Positions 43,325 through 53,100 of a stretch of DNA of 64,000 nt are shown here, piece by piece. Positions within the stretch are counted from its first letter, which is position 1. Each line of letters begins with the position of its first letter. Source of the stretch: Marinicauda pacifica (GTDB lineage Bacteria; Pseudomonadota; Alphaproteobacteria; Caulobacterales; Maricaulaceae). The position numbers and the translations under genes were made by a program. Where the stretch lies: NCBI RefSeq assembly GCF_004793635.1, contig NZ_SRXV01000002.1:682001-746000 (forward strand), read 5' to 3'. The notes beneath the pieces were generated by a model. It made no database searches. It was not told the DNA's origin and saw nothing but the letters and a program-made list of their open reading frames with translations.

Positions 43325-44077
43325 ATGGGCATCGTACTTGTGACAGGCGGAAGCCGGGGATTGGGACGCGACATGGCGCTGAAACTCGCCCAGTCCGGCC
43401 ATGACGTGATCCTCACCTATCGCAGCCAGGCCGGCGAGGCCGAAGCGGTCGTTCAGGCGATCCGGGAGCGGGGCCGCAAGGCGGCGGCGCTCGCGCTGGA
43501 CGTCGCCGACAGCGCCGCATTCCCCGCTTTCTTCGAAAAGGTCCGGGCTGTGCTTGACTCCCAGTTCGGGGCGCAGGCGATCGACTATCTCGTCAACAAT
43601 GCCGGGTCCGGCCTTCACGCGCCGTTCGCCGAAACCACATCGGAGCAATTCGACTCGATGATGAATATTCATCTCAAGTCGGCCTTCTTCCTCACCCAGG
43701 GCGCGCTCGGCCTGCTCAACGATGGCGGCGGCGTGGTCAATATTTCCAGCGGACTGACCCGGTTCAGCTATCCGGGATATGACGCCTACGCCACGATGAA
43801 GGGCGGGGTGGAGACATTGACCAAGTACATGGCCAGATCGCTCGGCGAACGCGGCATCCGGGTCAACGTGCTCGCCCCCGGCGCCATCGAGACCGACTTC
43901 AATGGCGGCGCCGTGCGCGACATGCCGGAGCTGAACGAGGCCTTGGCCCAGCAGACAGCGCTTGGCCGGGTCGGCGTGCCGCAGGACATTGGCGGCGTCG
44001 TCGCCTTCCTGTGCTCGCCGGACTCGCGCTGGATCACCGGCACGCGCATCGAAGCCTCCGGCGGCATGTTCCTCTAG
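43325..44077 (+). CDS. Short-chain dehydrogenase/reductase
   Basis: 250 residues, AAAGGAG nine bases before the ATG. Classical SDR: TGGSRGLGRDMALKL (about 7-21), NNAGSGLHAPF, catalytic Ser in VNISSGLTRFSYPG, YDAYATMKGG with Tyr and Lys, and the C-terminal GTRIEASGGMFL. TYRS after the second strand (about 31-34) favours NADPH because of the Arg. Substrate unknown. The divergent LysR regulator suggests it responds to a small molecule such as an electrophilic or aromatic carbonyl compound, but this is inferred only from arrangement. Confidence 0.9.
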   Translation: MGIVLVTGGSRGLGRDMALKLAQSGHDVILTYRSQAGEAEAVVQAIRERGRKAAALALDVADSAAFPAFFEKVRAVLDSQFGAQAIDYLVNNAGSGLHAPFAETTSEQFDSMMNIHLKSAFFLTQGALGLLNDGGGVVNISSGLTRFSYPGYDAYATMKGGVETLTKYMARSLGERGIRVNVLAPGAIETDFNGGAVRDMPELNEALAQQTALGRVGVPQDIGGVVAFLCSPDSRWITGTRIEASGGMFL

Positions 44078-44111
44078 GCACGCCTGGCCAAGATGAAACC
44101 GAGACCTGAAA

Positions 44112-44139
44112 CCCCGGCCGGCCAAAGGCCGAGCCGGGG
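44112..44139 (+). terminator. Hairpin after the SDR gene
   Basis: CCCCGGC / GCCGGGG outer arms with inner GGCC-AAA-GGCC, 35 bases after the stop. No T-run follows. Confidence 0.45.
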
Positions 44140-44184
44140 CCTCGGTGCGGATAAGAACGCGGCCTCCGAAGACTCCCCTTCACG

Positions 44185-44292
44185 CTCTCTGGATCCCGGA
44201 TCAAGTCCGGGATGACGAGGTTCGTGGGGGTTTGAAATCTCTCAAACCTTCGTCATTCCGGGCGAGCAAAGCGAGACCCGGAACCCAGAGAG
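44185..44292. repeat. Palindromic repeat family 1, copy B
   Basis: 108 bases, arms CTCTCTGGATCCCGGATCAA... and ...CGTCATTCCGGGCGAGC to GAGAG that pair over most of their length. Near-identical arms to 41395-41502; the core 44218-44250 differs. It opens a gene-free stretch (44078-44720) made almost wholly of repeats. Confidence 0.78.
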
Positions 44293-44311
44293 GACAGGGT
44301 GCCCACGCGCG

Positions 44312-44464
44312 TCATCCGACCCTTCGAGGCTCGCTGCGCGAGCACCTCAGGGTGAGGGGGTGGATGACATTAAGCGACGTAAATAATTTATATATCAGAG
44401 CCTTGAACCAACCTGCCCCCTCATGCTGAGGTGGCCGCGCAGCGGCCCTCGAAGCATCGGATGG
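44312..44464. repeat. Palindromic repeat family 3 with AT-rich core
   Basis: Left arm 44312-44360 (TCATCCGACCCTTCGAGG... to CTCAGGGTGAGGGGG) and right arm 44416-44464 are inverted, about 49 bases each, with a few mismatches. Each arm has an inner GC-rich hairpin. The core between (44361-44415) is AT-rich (ATAATTTATATATC). Layout is like a small non-autonomous palindromic element; no terminal duplication is evident. Confidence 0.65.
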
Positions 44465-44606
44465 CAAGCTCGAACCTCTCCCATGAGGCCCGGCGCTCCC
44501 TACCGGTCGGCCGGAGTTTCACTCGATTATTATCCCTGAAATCCCGGGCGGAGCGAAGCGCAGACCTAAGGACCGTTTGGAGATTGCCCAACCTGAACAC
44601 TCCCTT

Positions 44607-44689
44607 CTCTTTCCCAGCGAAAGCTGGGACCCAGGGATCGGAGGGCTCTGCCCGTCTTCTCCTGGATCCTGACTTTCGTCAGGAAAGAG
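44607..44689. repeat. Palindromic repeat family 2, full copy
   Basis: 83 bases with terminal inverted ends CTCTTTCC and GGAAAGAG. The left arm has the hairpin CCCAGCGAAAGCTGGGACCC, the right arm CCTGACTTTCGTCAGG. The right arm recurs inverted at 41327-41357. It ends 31 bases before the gdhA stop. Confidence 0.65.
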
Positions 44690-44720
44690 AGTTCTGCTTA
44701 TCGGAAAGGCACGCGGCACC

Positions 44721-46079
44721 CTACACCAGCCCTTGGGCGACCAGCGCATCGGCCACGTGGCGGAAACCGGCAATATTCGCGCCGGCCGAGTAGTCGATCT
44801 TCCCGGCAGAGGTCTTGCGCTCATTGCAGATCTTGGCGTGGATGCTCGTCATGATGTCGCGCAGCGAGGTGTCCAGCGTCTCGCGTTCGCGCGACTGGCG
44901 CTGGGTGTTCTGCTGCAGCTCCAGGCCGGATACGGCCACGCCGCCGGCATTGGCCGCCTTGCCCGGTCCGAACAGCACGCCGGCCTCCTCAAAGCGCTCC
45001 ACCGCCTCCGGCGTGCAGGGCATGTTCGCGCCCTCGGCCACGACCGTCACGCCATTATCGATCAGCGAGCCAGCAGCGTCCGCGCCAAGCTCGTTCTGCG
45101 TGGCGCATGGCAGCGCCACATCGCACGCGAGCCCCCAGGGCTGCTCGCCGGAGCGCCAGTCGCCGCGTCCGCAGTCCTGCGCATAGTCGGCCAGGCGCTT
45201 GCCGTCATCGAGCGTGTGCGTCTTGAGCCAGGCCAGATCCTCGCGCGTATAGCCGTCCTCCATCACCAGCGTCCCGTCGGAATTGGACAGGGAGATGACC
45301 TGCGCTCCGGCCTCGATGGCCTTCTCGGCAGCATGGATCGCCACATTGCCGGCGCCGGAAATCGCGGCGCGCTGACCGTCCAGCGCCCGTCCCTCAGCCT
45401 CCAGCATCGCCTTGAGGAAATAGACCAGGCCGTAGCCGGTCGCCTCGGTGCGAAGCCGGCTGCCGCCATAGGACAGGCCCTTGCCGGTCATCGAGCCCTC
45501 GAACTCGTTGCGCAAATTCTTGTAGGCGCCGAACAGATAGCCGATCTCGCGTTCGCCGACATTGATGTCGCCGGCCGGGATATCGGTGCGCGGGCCGGTG
45601 AAATGCCAGAGCTGGCCCATGAAGGCCTGGCAGAAGCGCATGATCTCGCTGTCGGAGCGGCCCTTGGGATCGAAATCCGATCCGCCCTTGCCGCCGCCGA
45701 GCGACAATCCGGTCAGCGCATTCTTCAGCGTCTGGTCGAAGGCAAGAAATTTCAGGTCCGACAGGGTGACCTCGGGGTGGAAGCGCAGCCCGCCCTTGTA
45801 GGGACCGACCGCGTTGCACGCCTGGACGCGCCAGCCGCGATGGACTTCCGTCCCGCCCTCGTCATTCTGCCAGACCACCCGGAAGGCGATCACCCGGTCG
45901 GGGATGGCCAGGCGTTCCAGCACACGGTCCCTGCCATAGGCCTCGTTGGCCTCGACCAGGGGCAGGACATTGCGGGCCACGTCGCGCACCGCCTGATGGT
46001 AGGTGTCTTCGCCCGGCGAGCGTGCGCTCACCCAGTCCATGAACATGTCCAGATCGCACGGCGTGCCGGTCATCGCCAC
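44721..46079 (-). CDS. gdhA: NADP-type glutamate dehydrogenase
   Basis: 452 residues, the hexameric GDH length (about 447-450). The start ATGGCGATG is preceded by GGAGGGAG. Substrate site: GWRVQACNAVGPYKGGLRFHP with the glutamate-binding lysines, LTGLSLGGGKGGSDFDPKGRS with the catalytic Lys, and PAGDINVGEREIGYLFGAYK with Asp. The Rossmann motif is SGAGNVAIHAAEKAI; the next acidic Asn-Ser (SLSNSDG) rather than Asp/Glu fits NADP use. It joins ammonia to 2-oxoglutarate. The gene is downstream of ferredoxin and its reductase in the same direction with a 93-base gap, but the link is not obvious. Confidence 0.95.
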   Translation of the reverse strand: MAMTGTPCDLDMFMDWVSARSPGEDTYHQAVRDVARNVLPLVEANEAYGRDRVLERLAIPDRVIAFRVVWQNDEGGTEVHRGWRVQACNAVGPYKGGLRFHPEVTLSDLKFLAFDQTLKNALTGLSLGGGKGGSDFDPKGRSDSEIMRFCQAFMGQLWHFTGPRTDIPAGDINVGEREIGYLFGAYKNLRNEFEGSMTGKGLSYGGSRLRTEATGYGLVYFLKAMLEAEGRALDGQRAAISGAGNVAIHAAEKAIEAGAQVISLSNSDGTLVMEDGYTREDLAWLKTHTLDDGKRLADYAQDCGRGDWRSGEQPWGLACDVALPCATQNELGADAAGSLIDNGVTVVAEGANMPCTPEAVERFEEAGVLFGPGKAANAGGVAVSGLELQQNTQRQSRERETLDTSLRDIMTSIHAKICNERKTSAGKIDYSAGANIAGFRHVADALVAQGLV

Positions 46080-46172
46080 TCTCTCCCTCCGGTCGCTGAT
46101 TGGCTAAGGGGCGAGTTAGGCCGAACGGGTCACTCCGGCGAGCCGTTCCTGAAATCGGGCAGGCGGACGTCT

Positions 46173-46559
<387 letters not shown>

Positions 46560-46563
46560 CTAT

Positions 46564-47787
46564 TTAGGACAGGAAGTCGCGCATCGCCACACTCAGGTCA
46601 CGCAGACGTTCAGGATCGGGCGTCGCGCCCGCCGCAATCATGCGCTGGGCGGCCATGTATTCGGGTCCGCAATTGACCGCCTCGCACGCCACCAGACGCC
46701 CCTCGCGCAGGTGGAACAGGGAAAAACAGCCCTCTTCGGGATCGCCGCGGCGTATCATGGTGTCGGCGCCCTCAATAAGGCCGGCGATCTGCAGTTTGAG
46801 TTCGTACTGGTCCGACCAGAACCAGGGCACCGGATCGTACTCGGCCTCGATACCGAGGATGGACTGGGCCGCGGCCTTGCCCTGCTCGATCGCGTTCTGG
46901 ACCGATTCCAGACGCAGATGCCGGTCATAGCGTTTCGAGTAGAAGCGCGCTGCGTCTCCGGCCGCATAGATGTTCGGGTCGCCGGTGCGCGCCTGACCGT
47001 CGACGCAAATGCCGTCATCGACCGTCAATCCGGCCGCCTCCGCCAAGCTCGTTTCCAGCTCCAGACCGGCCGCGATCAGCACCGCGTCGGCCTCGATCGT
47101 CTTGCCGTCCGTCAGGCGCACACCTGTAGCGAAATCGCCGCCGGTAATGGAATCCACGCATGAGGATACTCTCACATCCACGCCATAACCGCGGTGGATT
47201 GCACCGAACCAGCCCCCGAGTAATGGGCTGGCCGTGCGCGCCATCGGGCGCTCGGCGGCCTCGATGACGGTGACGTCTATCCCCCGCTTTCGCGCGGAGG
47301 CCGCGACCTCAAGCCCGATATAGCCCGCGCCCACGATCACAAGGTGTTTGAGCCGGCTCATATGCTCGGAGAGCTGGTCGGCCTCGGCCAGGTTGCGCAG
47401 CACATAAACGCCGGGAAGGTCCGCGCCCGGCAGGGGAAGCCGGCGCGCCTGTCCCCCGGTCGCCAGAATCAGATGATCGTAGGCAATCCGGCTTCCATCG
47501 TCGGTCAGCACGGCGCTCGCGCTGCGGTCGATGGCCTTGATTCGTGTGTTTTTACGAAGACTTACATCGGCTTTGGCGAACCAGGCTTCCGGCTTCAGCC
47601 ACAGCCGCTCCAGCGCCATTTCGCCCGAAAGATAGGCCTTTGACAAAGGCGGGCGCTGGTAGGGCAGGGCCGGTTCGTCCCCGATCAGCGTGACCGGACC
47701 CTCATACTTGCGCTTGCGCAATTCTGCAGCGGCCGACAGGCCGGCCTGTCCGGCCCCGACAATGACAACCCCTGCCTGATCGCCCAT
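46564..47787 (-). CDS. FAD-dependent ferredoxin reductase (putidaredoxin-reductase-like)
   Basis: 407 residues. FAD-binding VVIVGAGQAGLSAAAELRK (about 7-25), NAD-binding LVIVGAGYIGLEVAASARKRG (145-165) and the second FAD motif DPNIYAAGDAARF (near 280). The signature PYQRPPLSKAYLSGE and the C-terminal Trp-rich region (VPWFWSDQYELKLQIAG) are characteristic of bacterial one-component ferredoxin reductases of the putidaredoxin/rhodocoxin class. It passes NADH electrons to the adjacent 2Fe-2S ferredoxin. The final acceptor is unknown. The start lies divergent to tsaE by about 125 bases. Confidence 0.92.
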   Translation of the reverse strand: MGDQAGVVIVGAGQAGLSAAAELRKRKYEGPVTLIGDEPALPYQRPPLSKAYLSGEMALERLWLKPEAWFAKADVSLRKNTRIKAIDRSASAVLTDDGSRIAYDHLILATGGQARRLPLPGADLPGVYVLRNLAEADQLSEHMSRLKHLVIVGAGYIGLEVAASARKRGIDVTVIEAAERPMARTASPLLGGWFGAIHRGYGVDVRVSSCVDSITGGDFATGVRLTDGKTIEADAVLIAAGLELETSLAEAAGLTVDDGICVDGQARTGDPNIYAAGDAARFYSKRYDRHLRLESVQNAIEQGKAAAQSILGIEAEYDPVPWFWSDQYELKLQIAGLIEGADTMIRRGDPEEGCFSLFHLREGRLVACEAVNCGPEYMAAQRMIAAGATPDPERLRDLSVAMRDFLS

Positions 47788-47913
47788 GCGCCTGTGATCT
47801 CCCGGTTTTCTGGTGCCGCTTCACGTCCGCGCCATGCCAGCGCCCGGCCGGGAGGAAGTCAAGCCGCGCTGACCGCTTGCAGGGCCTTGCGCCGCGTCCT
47901 ATCAGCGAAAGCC

Positions 47914-48363
47914 ATGAGCGCGCGAATTCTCGACCTGCCCGATCCGGACGCCGCCGCCGCCTTCGCGCGCCGGCTCGCCACGCAGCTCGGCGCGGGCGAT
48001 GCGGTGCTGCTCTCGGGCGAGCTGGGCGCGGGCAAGACCACGCTGGCGCGCGCCGCGATCGAGGCCCTGACCGGCGAAACCAACATTCCCAGCCCCACCT
48101 ACACACTGATCCAGAGCTATGAGACACGCTCCGGCATCCCGCTCGCACACGCCGACCTGTACCGGGTCGAGGACCCCGACGAACTCGATGAGCTGGGCCT
48201 GGAAGAGAGTTGGCGCGAGGGTATCGCCCTGATTGAATGGCCCGATCGGCTGGTCGAGTATCCCGGCCGCCGCATCGAGATCGAGCTGGAGTTCACACCC
48301 GGCGGACGGCGCGCCGTCCTGCGCGGATTTGGCGGATGGGAGACCCGTCTTGACGACATCTGA
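47914..48363 (+). CDS. tsaE: tRNA t6A-synthesis ATPase TsaE
   Basis: 149 residues from MSARILDLPDPD; an earlier in-frame start would overlap the promoter region of the divergent reductase. P-loop GELGAGKTTLARAAI (about 35-49), TNIPSPTYTLIQSYE, and ADLYRVEDPDELDELGLEE, which carry the TsaE motifs (SPT-ft, DLYR, E-l). TsaE drives the TsaBD complex that makes N6-threonylcarbamoyladenosine on ANN-decoding tRNAs. It opens a chain of overlapping genes (amgK, murU, addB, addA), as in many alphaproteobacteria. Confidence 0.95.
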   Translation: MSARILDLPDPDAAAAFARRLATQLGAGDAVLLSGELGAGKTTLARAAIEALTGETNIPSPTYTLIQSYETRSGIPLAHADLYRVEDPDELDELGLEESWREGIALIEWPDRLVEYPGRRIEIELEFTPGGRRAVLRGFGGWETRLDDI

Positions 48364-49456
48364 GAACGATCGCGGCGGGGCTCGCCACGACTTTTTGCAG
48401 GCCCATGGCTGGGGCGATGCGCGCGTCATCCCCTTTCCCGGCGACGCGTCGACGCGCAGCTATTTCCGGCTGGATGACGGGGCCCGGCAGGCCATCCTGA
48501 TGGATGCCCCGGCGGCGCGCGAAACGGCGAGCTGCCCGCCCGGCGCCTCGGTGGAGGAGCGGCTCCAGCTTGGCTATACGGCGACGGCGCGGCTGGCGGG
48601 AAACAACATCGCCGCCTTTGCCGGGATCGCCGAAGCGCTGACCCAGCGCGGGTTTTCCGCGCCCCGCATCGAAGCGGCCGATCTCGACGCCGGACTGGCG
48701 ATCATCGAGGATCTGGGCGACGGTTTGTTTGCCCGCCTTATCCCCGACGCGGCGCACGAGGGTATACTCTACGCCGCTGCCATTGATGCGCTGGCCGCTT
48801 TGTATCGTTCCAGTTTTCCCGACACGGTTCACTGGCGCGAAGGCGGGCGCTGGGATGTGCTGGAGTATGACGACACCGCGCTGATTGCCGAAAGCGAACT
48901 GTTTCTCGACTGGTACGCGGCCCAGCGCGCGGGCGTGACGGTCAGCGACGACATGCGCGATCACTGGCGCGGGCTGTGGCGTGACGCGCTGGCGCAGAGC
49001 CGCACGGCCGAACCCGGCCTGGTGCTGCGTGATTTTCATGCGGAGAATTTGATCTGGCTGCCCGAGCGCGAGGGGCTTGCCCGGGTCGGGCTTCTCGATT
49101 TTCAGGACGCGCTGTTCGGCCACCCGGCCTATGATGTGGTTTCCTTGCTGGAGGATTTGCGGCGCGATGTCAGTCCGGGCCTGCACCAGGCGCTGAAGGA
49201 CCGCTTCGTCGAGAAGGCGCGCCTGACAGATACGAAAGGGTTCGAGGCCGCGTATTCCATCCTCGGCGCCCAGCGCAACATGAAGATTTACGGCTTCTGC
49301 GTGCGCACCGCAGTGCGCGATGGCAAGCCGAAATACCTGCCGCTGCTGCCGCGCATGTCGGCCCATCTCAATCGCGACCTCGCCCATCCGGCGCTGGCTG
49401 ACGTGCGGACCTTCGTGGAGCGGTATGTACCGGGCGCGCTGGAGGCCCAGCCATGA
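48350..49456 (+). CDS. amgK: Anomeric MurNAc/GlcNAc kinase AmgK
   Basis: 368 residues from a TTG (48350), supported by GGGAG six bases upstream and by the absence of ATG or GTG before the conserved start; it overlaps tsaE by 14 bases. Aminoglycoside-phosphotransferase fold: PFPGDASTRSYFRLDD, VLRDFHAENLIWLPER (catalytic H-x-N loop), then LLDFQDALFGHPAYDVVSLLED (metal-binding DFQD). It phosphorylates MurNAc and GlcNAc at C1 in the peptidoglycan recycling bypass of many Gram-negatives, supplying MurU. Intrinsic fosfomycin tolerance follows from this pathway in pseudomonads. It ends at an ATGA overlap with murU. Confidence 0.92.
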   Translation: MTTSENDRGGARHDFLQAHGWGDARVIPFPGDASTRSYFRLDDGARQAILMDAPAARETASCPPGASVEERLQLGYTATARLAGNNIAAFAGIAEALTQRGFSAPRIEAADLDAGLAIIEDLGDGLFARLIPDAAHEGILYAAAIDALAALYRSSFPDTVHWREGGRWDVLEYDDTALIAESELFLDWYAAQRAGVTVSDDMRDHWRGLWRDALAQSRTAEPGLVLRDFHAENLIWLPEREGLARVGLLDFQDALFGHPAYDVVSLLEDLRRDVSPGLHQALKDRFVEKARLTDTKGFEAAYSILGAQRNMKIYGFCVRTAVRDGKPKYLPLLPRMSAHLNRDLAHPALADVRTFVERYVPGALEAQP

Positions 49457-50199
49457 GCGCTAAGAGGCCGAAACGCGCCATGGTCATGGCCGCCGGGCGG
49501 GGGACGCGCATGCGCCCGCTGACCGACGACCGGTGCAAGGCGCTCGTCGAGGTCGCCGGCCGGCCCCTGATCGACTGGACGCTCGACAAGCTCGATGCGG
49601 CGGGCGTCGAGGAGGCGGTGGTCAATGTCCACCATTTCGCCGACCGGCTCGAAACGCATCTGCAAGCGCGCCGGCGCGGTCCTCGCATTCTGATCTCCGA
49701 CGAGCGCGAGGGCCTGCTCGACACGGGCGGAGGCCTCGTCAAGGCTGCGCCAAGTCTTGGCCAAGACCCTGTTTTCGTTGCCAATATTGACGCCCTCTGG
49801 ATTGACGAAGGCGAGGCGGAGCTCGACCGGCTCGCGCGCGGCTTCGACCCGGACCTCATGGATTTCCGGCTGCTGCTGTCTCCCATCGGGCAGAATCTGG
49901 GCTTCCCCGGCGCGGGCGATTTCCACCTCGAAGCCGACGGCCGGGTCGCCCGCCGGGGCCAGGGCAGCGGACCGCTGCACGCCTATGCCGGGGTTCAGGT
50001 CATGCATCCGCGTGTGCTCCAGGGTCAGCCGCAGGAAGCCTTTTCTACCAACCGTTTATGGGATGGAGCGCTGGAGAAGGGCCGGGTATTCGGCACGCCC
50101 ATGCAGGCCTTCTGGATGCATGTCGGCGACCCTCAGGCGAGAGACGAAGCGCAAAATCGTCTAGGCTTGATTCGCAATGACATCTCCGGACCTGTTTGA
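49453..50199 (+). CDS. murU: MurNAc-1-phosphate uridylyltransferase MurU
   Basis: 248 residues. Nucleotidyltransferase core: MVMAAGRGTRMRPLTDD (about 10-26), KALVEVAGRPLIDWTLDKL, the metal-site FVANIDALWID (Asp near 113) and a late HVGDPQARDEAQNRL. It makes UDP-MurNAc from the AmgK product, thus bypassing GlcNAc-based de novo synthesis and MurA. It overlaps amgK by four bases and addB starts 23 bases before its end, so all four are one translational chain. The homology distinguishes it from RmlA and GalU by size and by the A-G-R-G-T-R-M-R-P-L-T start. Confidence 0.9.
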   Translation: MSAKRPKRAMVMAAGRGTRMRPLTDDRCKALVEVAGRPLIDWTLDKLDAAGVEEAVVNVHHFADRLETHLQARRRGPRILISDEREGLLDTGGGLVKAAPSLGQDPVFVANIDALWIDEGEAELDRLARGFDPDLMDFRLLLSPIGQNLGFPGAGDFHLEADGRVARRGQGSGPLHAYAGVQVMHPRVLQGQPQEAFSTNRLWDGALEKGRVFGTPMQAFWMHVGDPQARDEAQNRLGLIRNDISGPV

Positions 50200-53100
50200 C
50201 CCCCAGCGCCCCAGCGTTTTCACCCTTCCCGCCTCGGCCGGGTTTCTGGACGCGCTTGCCCGCACGTTGAACCGGGCCTTTCCCGACCCGGACGCCCTTG
50301 CCGGCCTGACCGTCCTGGTTCCCACGCGGCGTGCCGGACGCGCCCTGGCCGAAGCCTTTGCGCGCACTCGCGAAACCGGCGCGGGCGTTGCGCTTCTGCC
50401 GGCCATCCGCCCCATTGGCGACGTCGATGCCGACGAACCGCCTTTCGAACCTGGCGAACTGGCCGATATCGCACCGCCCGCGGTCGATCCCGCGCGGCGC
50501 CGGTTCGAGCTGGCCAGCCTCATTCTCAAGCGCGAAAGCGCCAGCCGGCGCTCGATGGGGGTCGGCGCGGCGCTTGCTCTGGCAGACGATCTGGCCGGCC
50601 TGATCGACGACATGGCCACCGAGGAAATCGCCGACCTGTCGCGGCTCGACGAGACCGTGCGCAGCGTGCTGCCTGCGCACATGCAGGAAGCGGCGATGTT
50701 TCTCGACATCGTCATGGCCGCCTGGCCGGCCCGGCTGGACGAGCTGGGCGTGACCGACCCGGCGGCCCGGCGCTCGGCCCTGCTCAAGGCCCTGGCGCGT
50801 CGCTGGCGCGATCATCCGCCCGAAGCACCTGTAATCGCAGCCGGTTCGACCGGCTCCATTCCCGCCGCGTCCGAGCTTCTGGTCGCAGTCGCCAACCTGC
50901 CCAGGGGCGCGGTCATCCTGCCCGGTCTCGATCACGAGATGGACCAGGCCGGCTGGGACGCGATCGACGACTCCCATCCCCAGCGCTCGATGAAGAGCCT
51001 TCTCGACCAGATGGGGCTGGACCGCGGCGATGTACGCCTCTGGCCGGGCGTCGCGACTGGGCGCCAGGCGGCGGCGCGCGCCCGGGTCATGGGCGAAGCC
51101 CTGCGGGCCGCCGAGGCGACGTCGGACTGGGTCTCTCGCGTTGACGATCTGCGTCAGGGCTGGGGCGAGCGCGTGTTCGAAGATGCCTTCGACGGCTTGT
51201 CCATTGTCGAGGCAGGCAGCGAATCCGAAGAAGCGCGCGCCATCTCCCTCATGCTGCGCGAGACATTGGAGACCCCGGGCCGGACCGCCATCGTCGTGAC
51301 GCCCGACCGCGCCCTGGCCCGCCGGATCGCCACCGAGATGCGCCGCTACGGCGTCCCGCTGGACGACTCGGCCGGGGAGGCGCTCTCCGACACGGCATCG
51401 GGCGCGTTCCTGATGCGGATTCTCGATGTCGCGCTGGACCCGGGATCCGCCCTGGCTCTGGCCGCGATGTTTTCTTCTCCTCTTTTCACACTGGGCCGCG
51501 AGCGGGCTACGCTGCGCCCTCAGCTTGGCCTGATCGAACGCCGGGCCTTGCGCGGACGACGCCCGGGCGAGAATTTTTCCGATGTGCGCCAGCGGGTTGC
51601 GGAGGCTTTCCCGGAGGAAGTCACCGGTCGCCCCTCTCCCCAGTCGCTTCTCGGAGCCGTCGAAGACGCCCTCACCCCGCTGCTGGAGCTCTCCGGGGAC
51701 CAACCGGCTGCGCGCTGGGCCGAGGCGCTGGTGCGCGCCGGTGAAGCGCTGAGCGCGGACGAGACCCGCTCCGGGGCGGATCGGTTGTGGGCCGGGGAGG
51801 CCGGAGAATCGGCCGCCCAGCTGATGCGGGAGTTCCTCCGAGAAGCCGAGATCCTGCCGGAGATGGGATTGCGCGATTTCTCACGCGCCCTGCTGGAGAC
51901 AGCCCGCACGCGGCGCGTGCGGCCGCGGTTTGGCACTCACCCCCGCCTCGCCTTGCTCGGGCCGCTCGAAGCGCGCCTGGTCTCGGCAGACAGGGTGATC
52001 CTGGCCGGCCTGAACGAAGGCGGATGGCCGCCGCGCGCCAAGGTCGATCCCTTCATGTCACGCGGTATGCGCGCGGCGGTCGGCCTGTCCGCGCCCGAAC
52101 GCCGCTTCGGCCTGGCCGCACACGATTTTGCGCAGCTGGCCATGGGGTCCGACGTGATCCTCACCCGTTCGCGCCGTGTCGACGGCGCGCCGGCAGTGGC
52201 CTCGCGCTGGCTCTGGCGCCTGCAGACACTGGCCCGCGGCGCCTTGGGCAAGGAGGCCGAGCACGCCCTGGCGCCGGCAGTCGACTATTGCGGTTTCGCC
52301 CGTCGAACCGACACGCCCTCGCGCGAGTTCGGGACCGCGATCCGGCCGCCTGAGCCCGCACCGCCGGTCGAGGCCCGGCCTCGCCAGCTTTCGGTGACCC
52401 GGATCGAGACCTGGATTCGCGATCCGTACTCGATCTACGCGCGCTATATCCTGGAACTGAAGCAACTCGATCCGCTGGACCGGCCGGCCGGTCCGCCCGA
52501 ACGCGGCACGGCCTATCACGACGCCCTCCACCGCTGGACGCAAACCCTGCCCGACTCCGAGGTCCTGCCGGGCGATGCCGTGGAACGCCTGGTCGAGACC
52601 GGGCGCGAGGCCCTGCTCGCAGCCGGCTTCAGCGAAGCGGAGCTGGGCTTGGAACTGCCGCGCTTTGCCCGCGTCGCGCGCTTCATTACCGAGTGGGAGA
52701 CGGACCGGCGGGAGATGGAAATCCGGCCCGTCGCGCTGGAATGCGAAGGCAGTCTGACATTCGAAAGCCTCGCAGGGCCTTTCACCCTGACCGCCCGCGC
52801 GGACCGGATCGACATGAACCAGACCGGCGCTCTGGAAATCATCGACTTCAAGACGGGACGGATTCCGGGGAAGAAGGAGGTCGAGGTCGGCTTCGCACCG
52901 CAGCTGCCGCTGGAGGCCGCGATCGCGGCCCATGGCGGCTTTGCCGACGCGCCAAGCCACGAGAGCGAAGACCTGCTCTATGTCCGCATATCAGGCGGGC
53001 GCGAACCCGGCATGGAAGCCTCCGCCGTAGGCAAGACCGAGGCCATCGAACTGGCCGAGACCGCGCTTTCGCGCCTGCAGGACTGGGTCGCGAAATTCGA

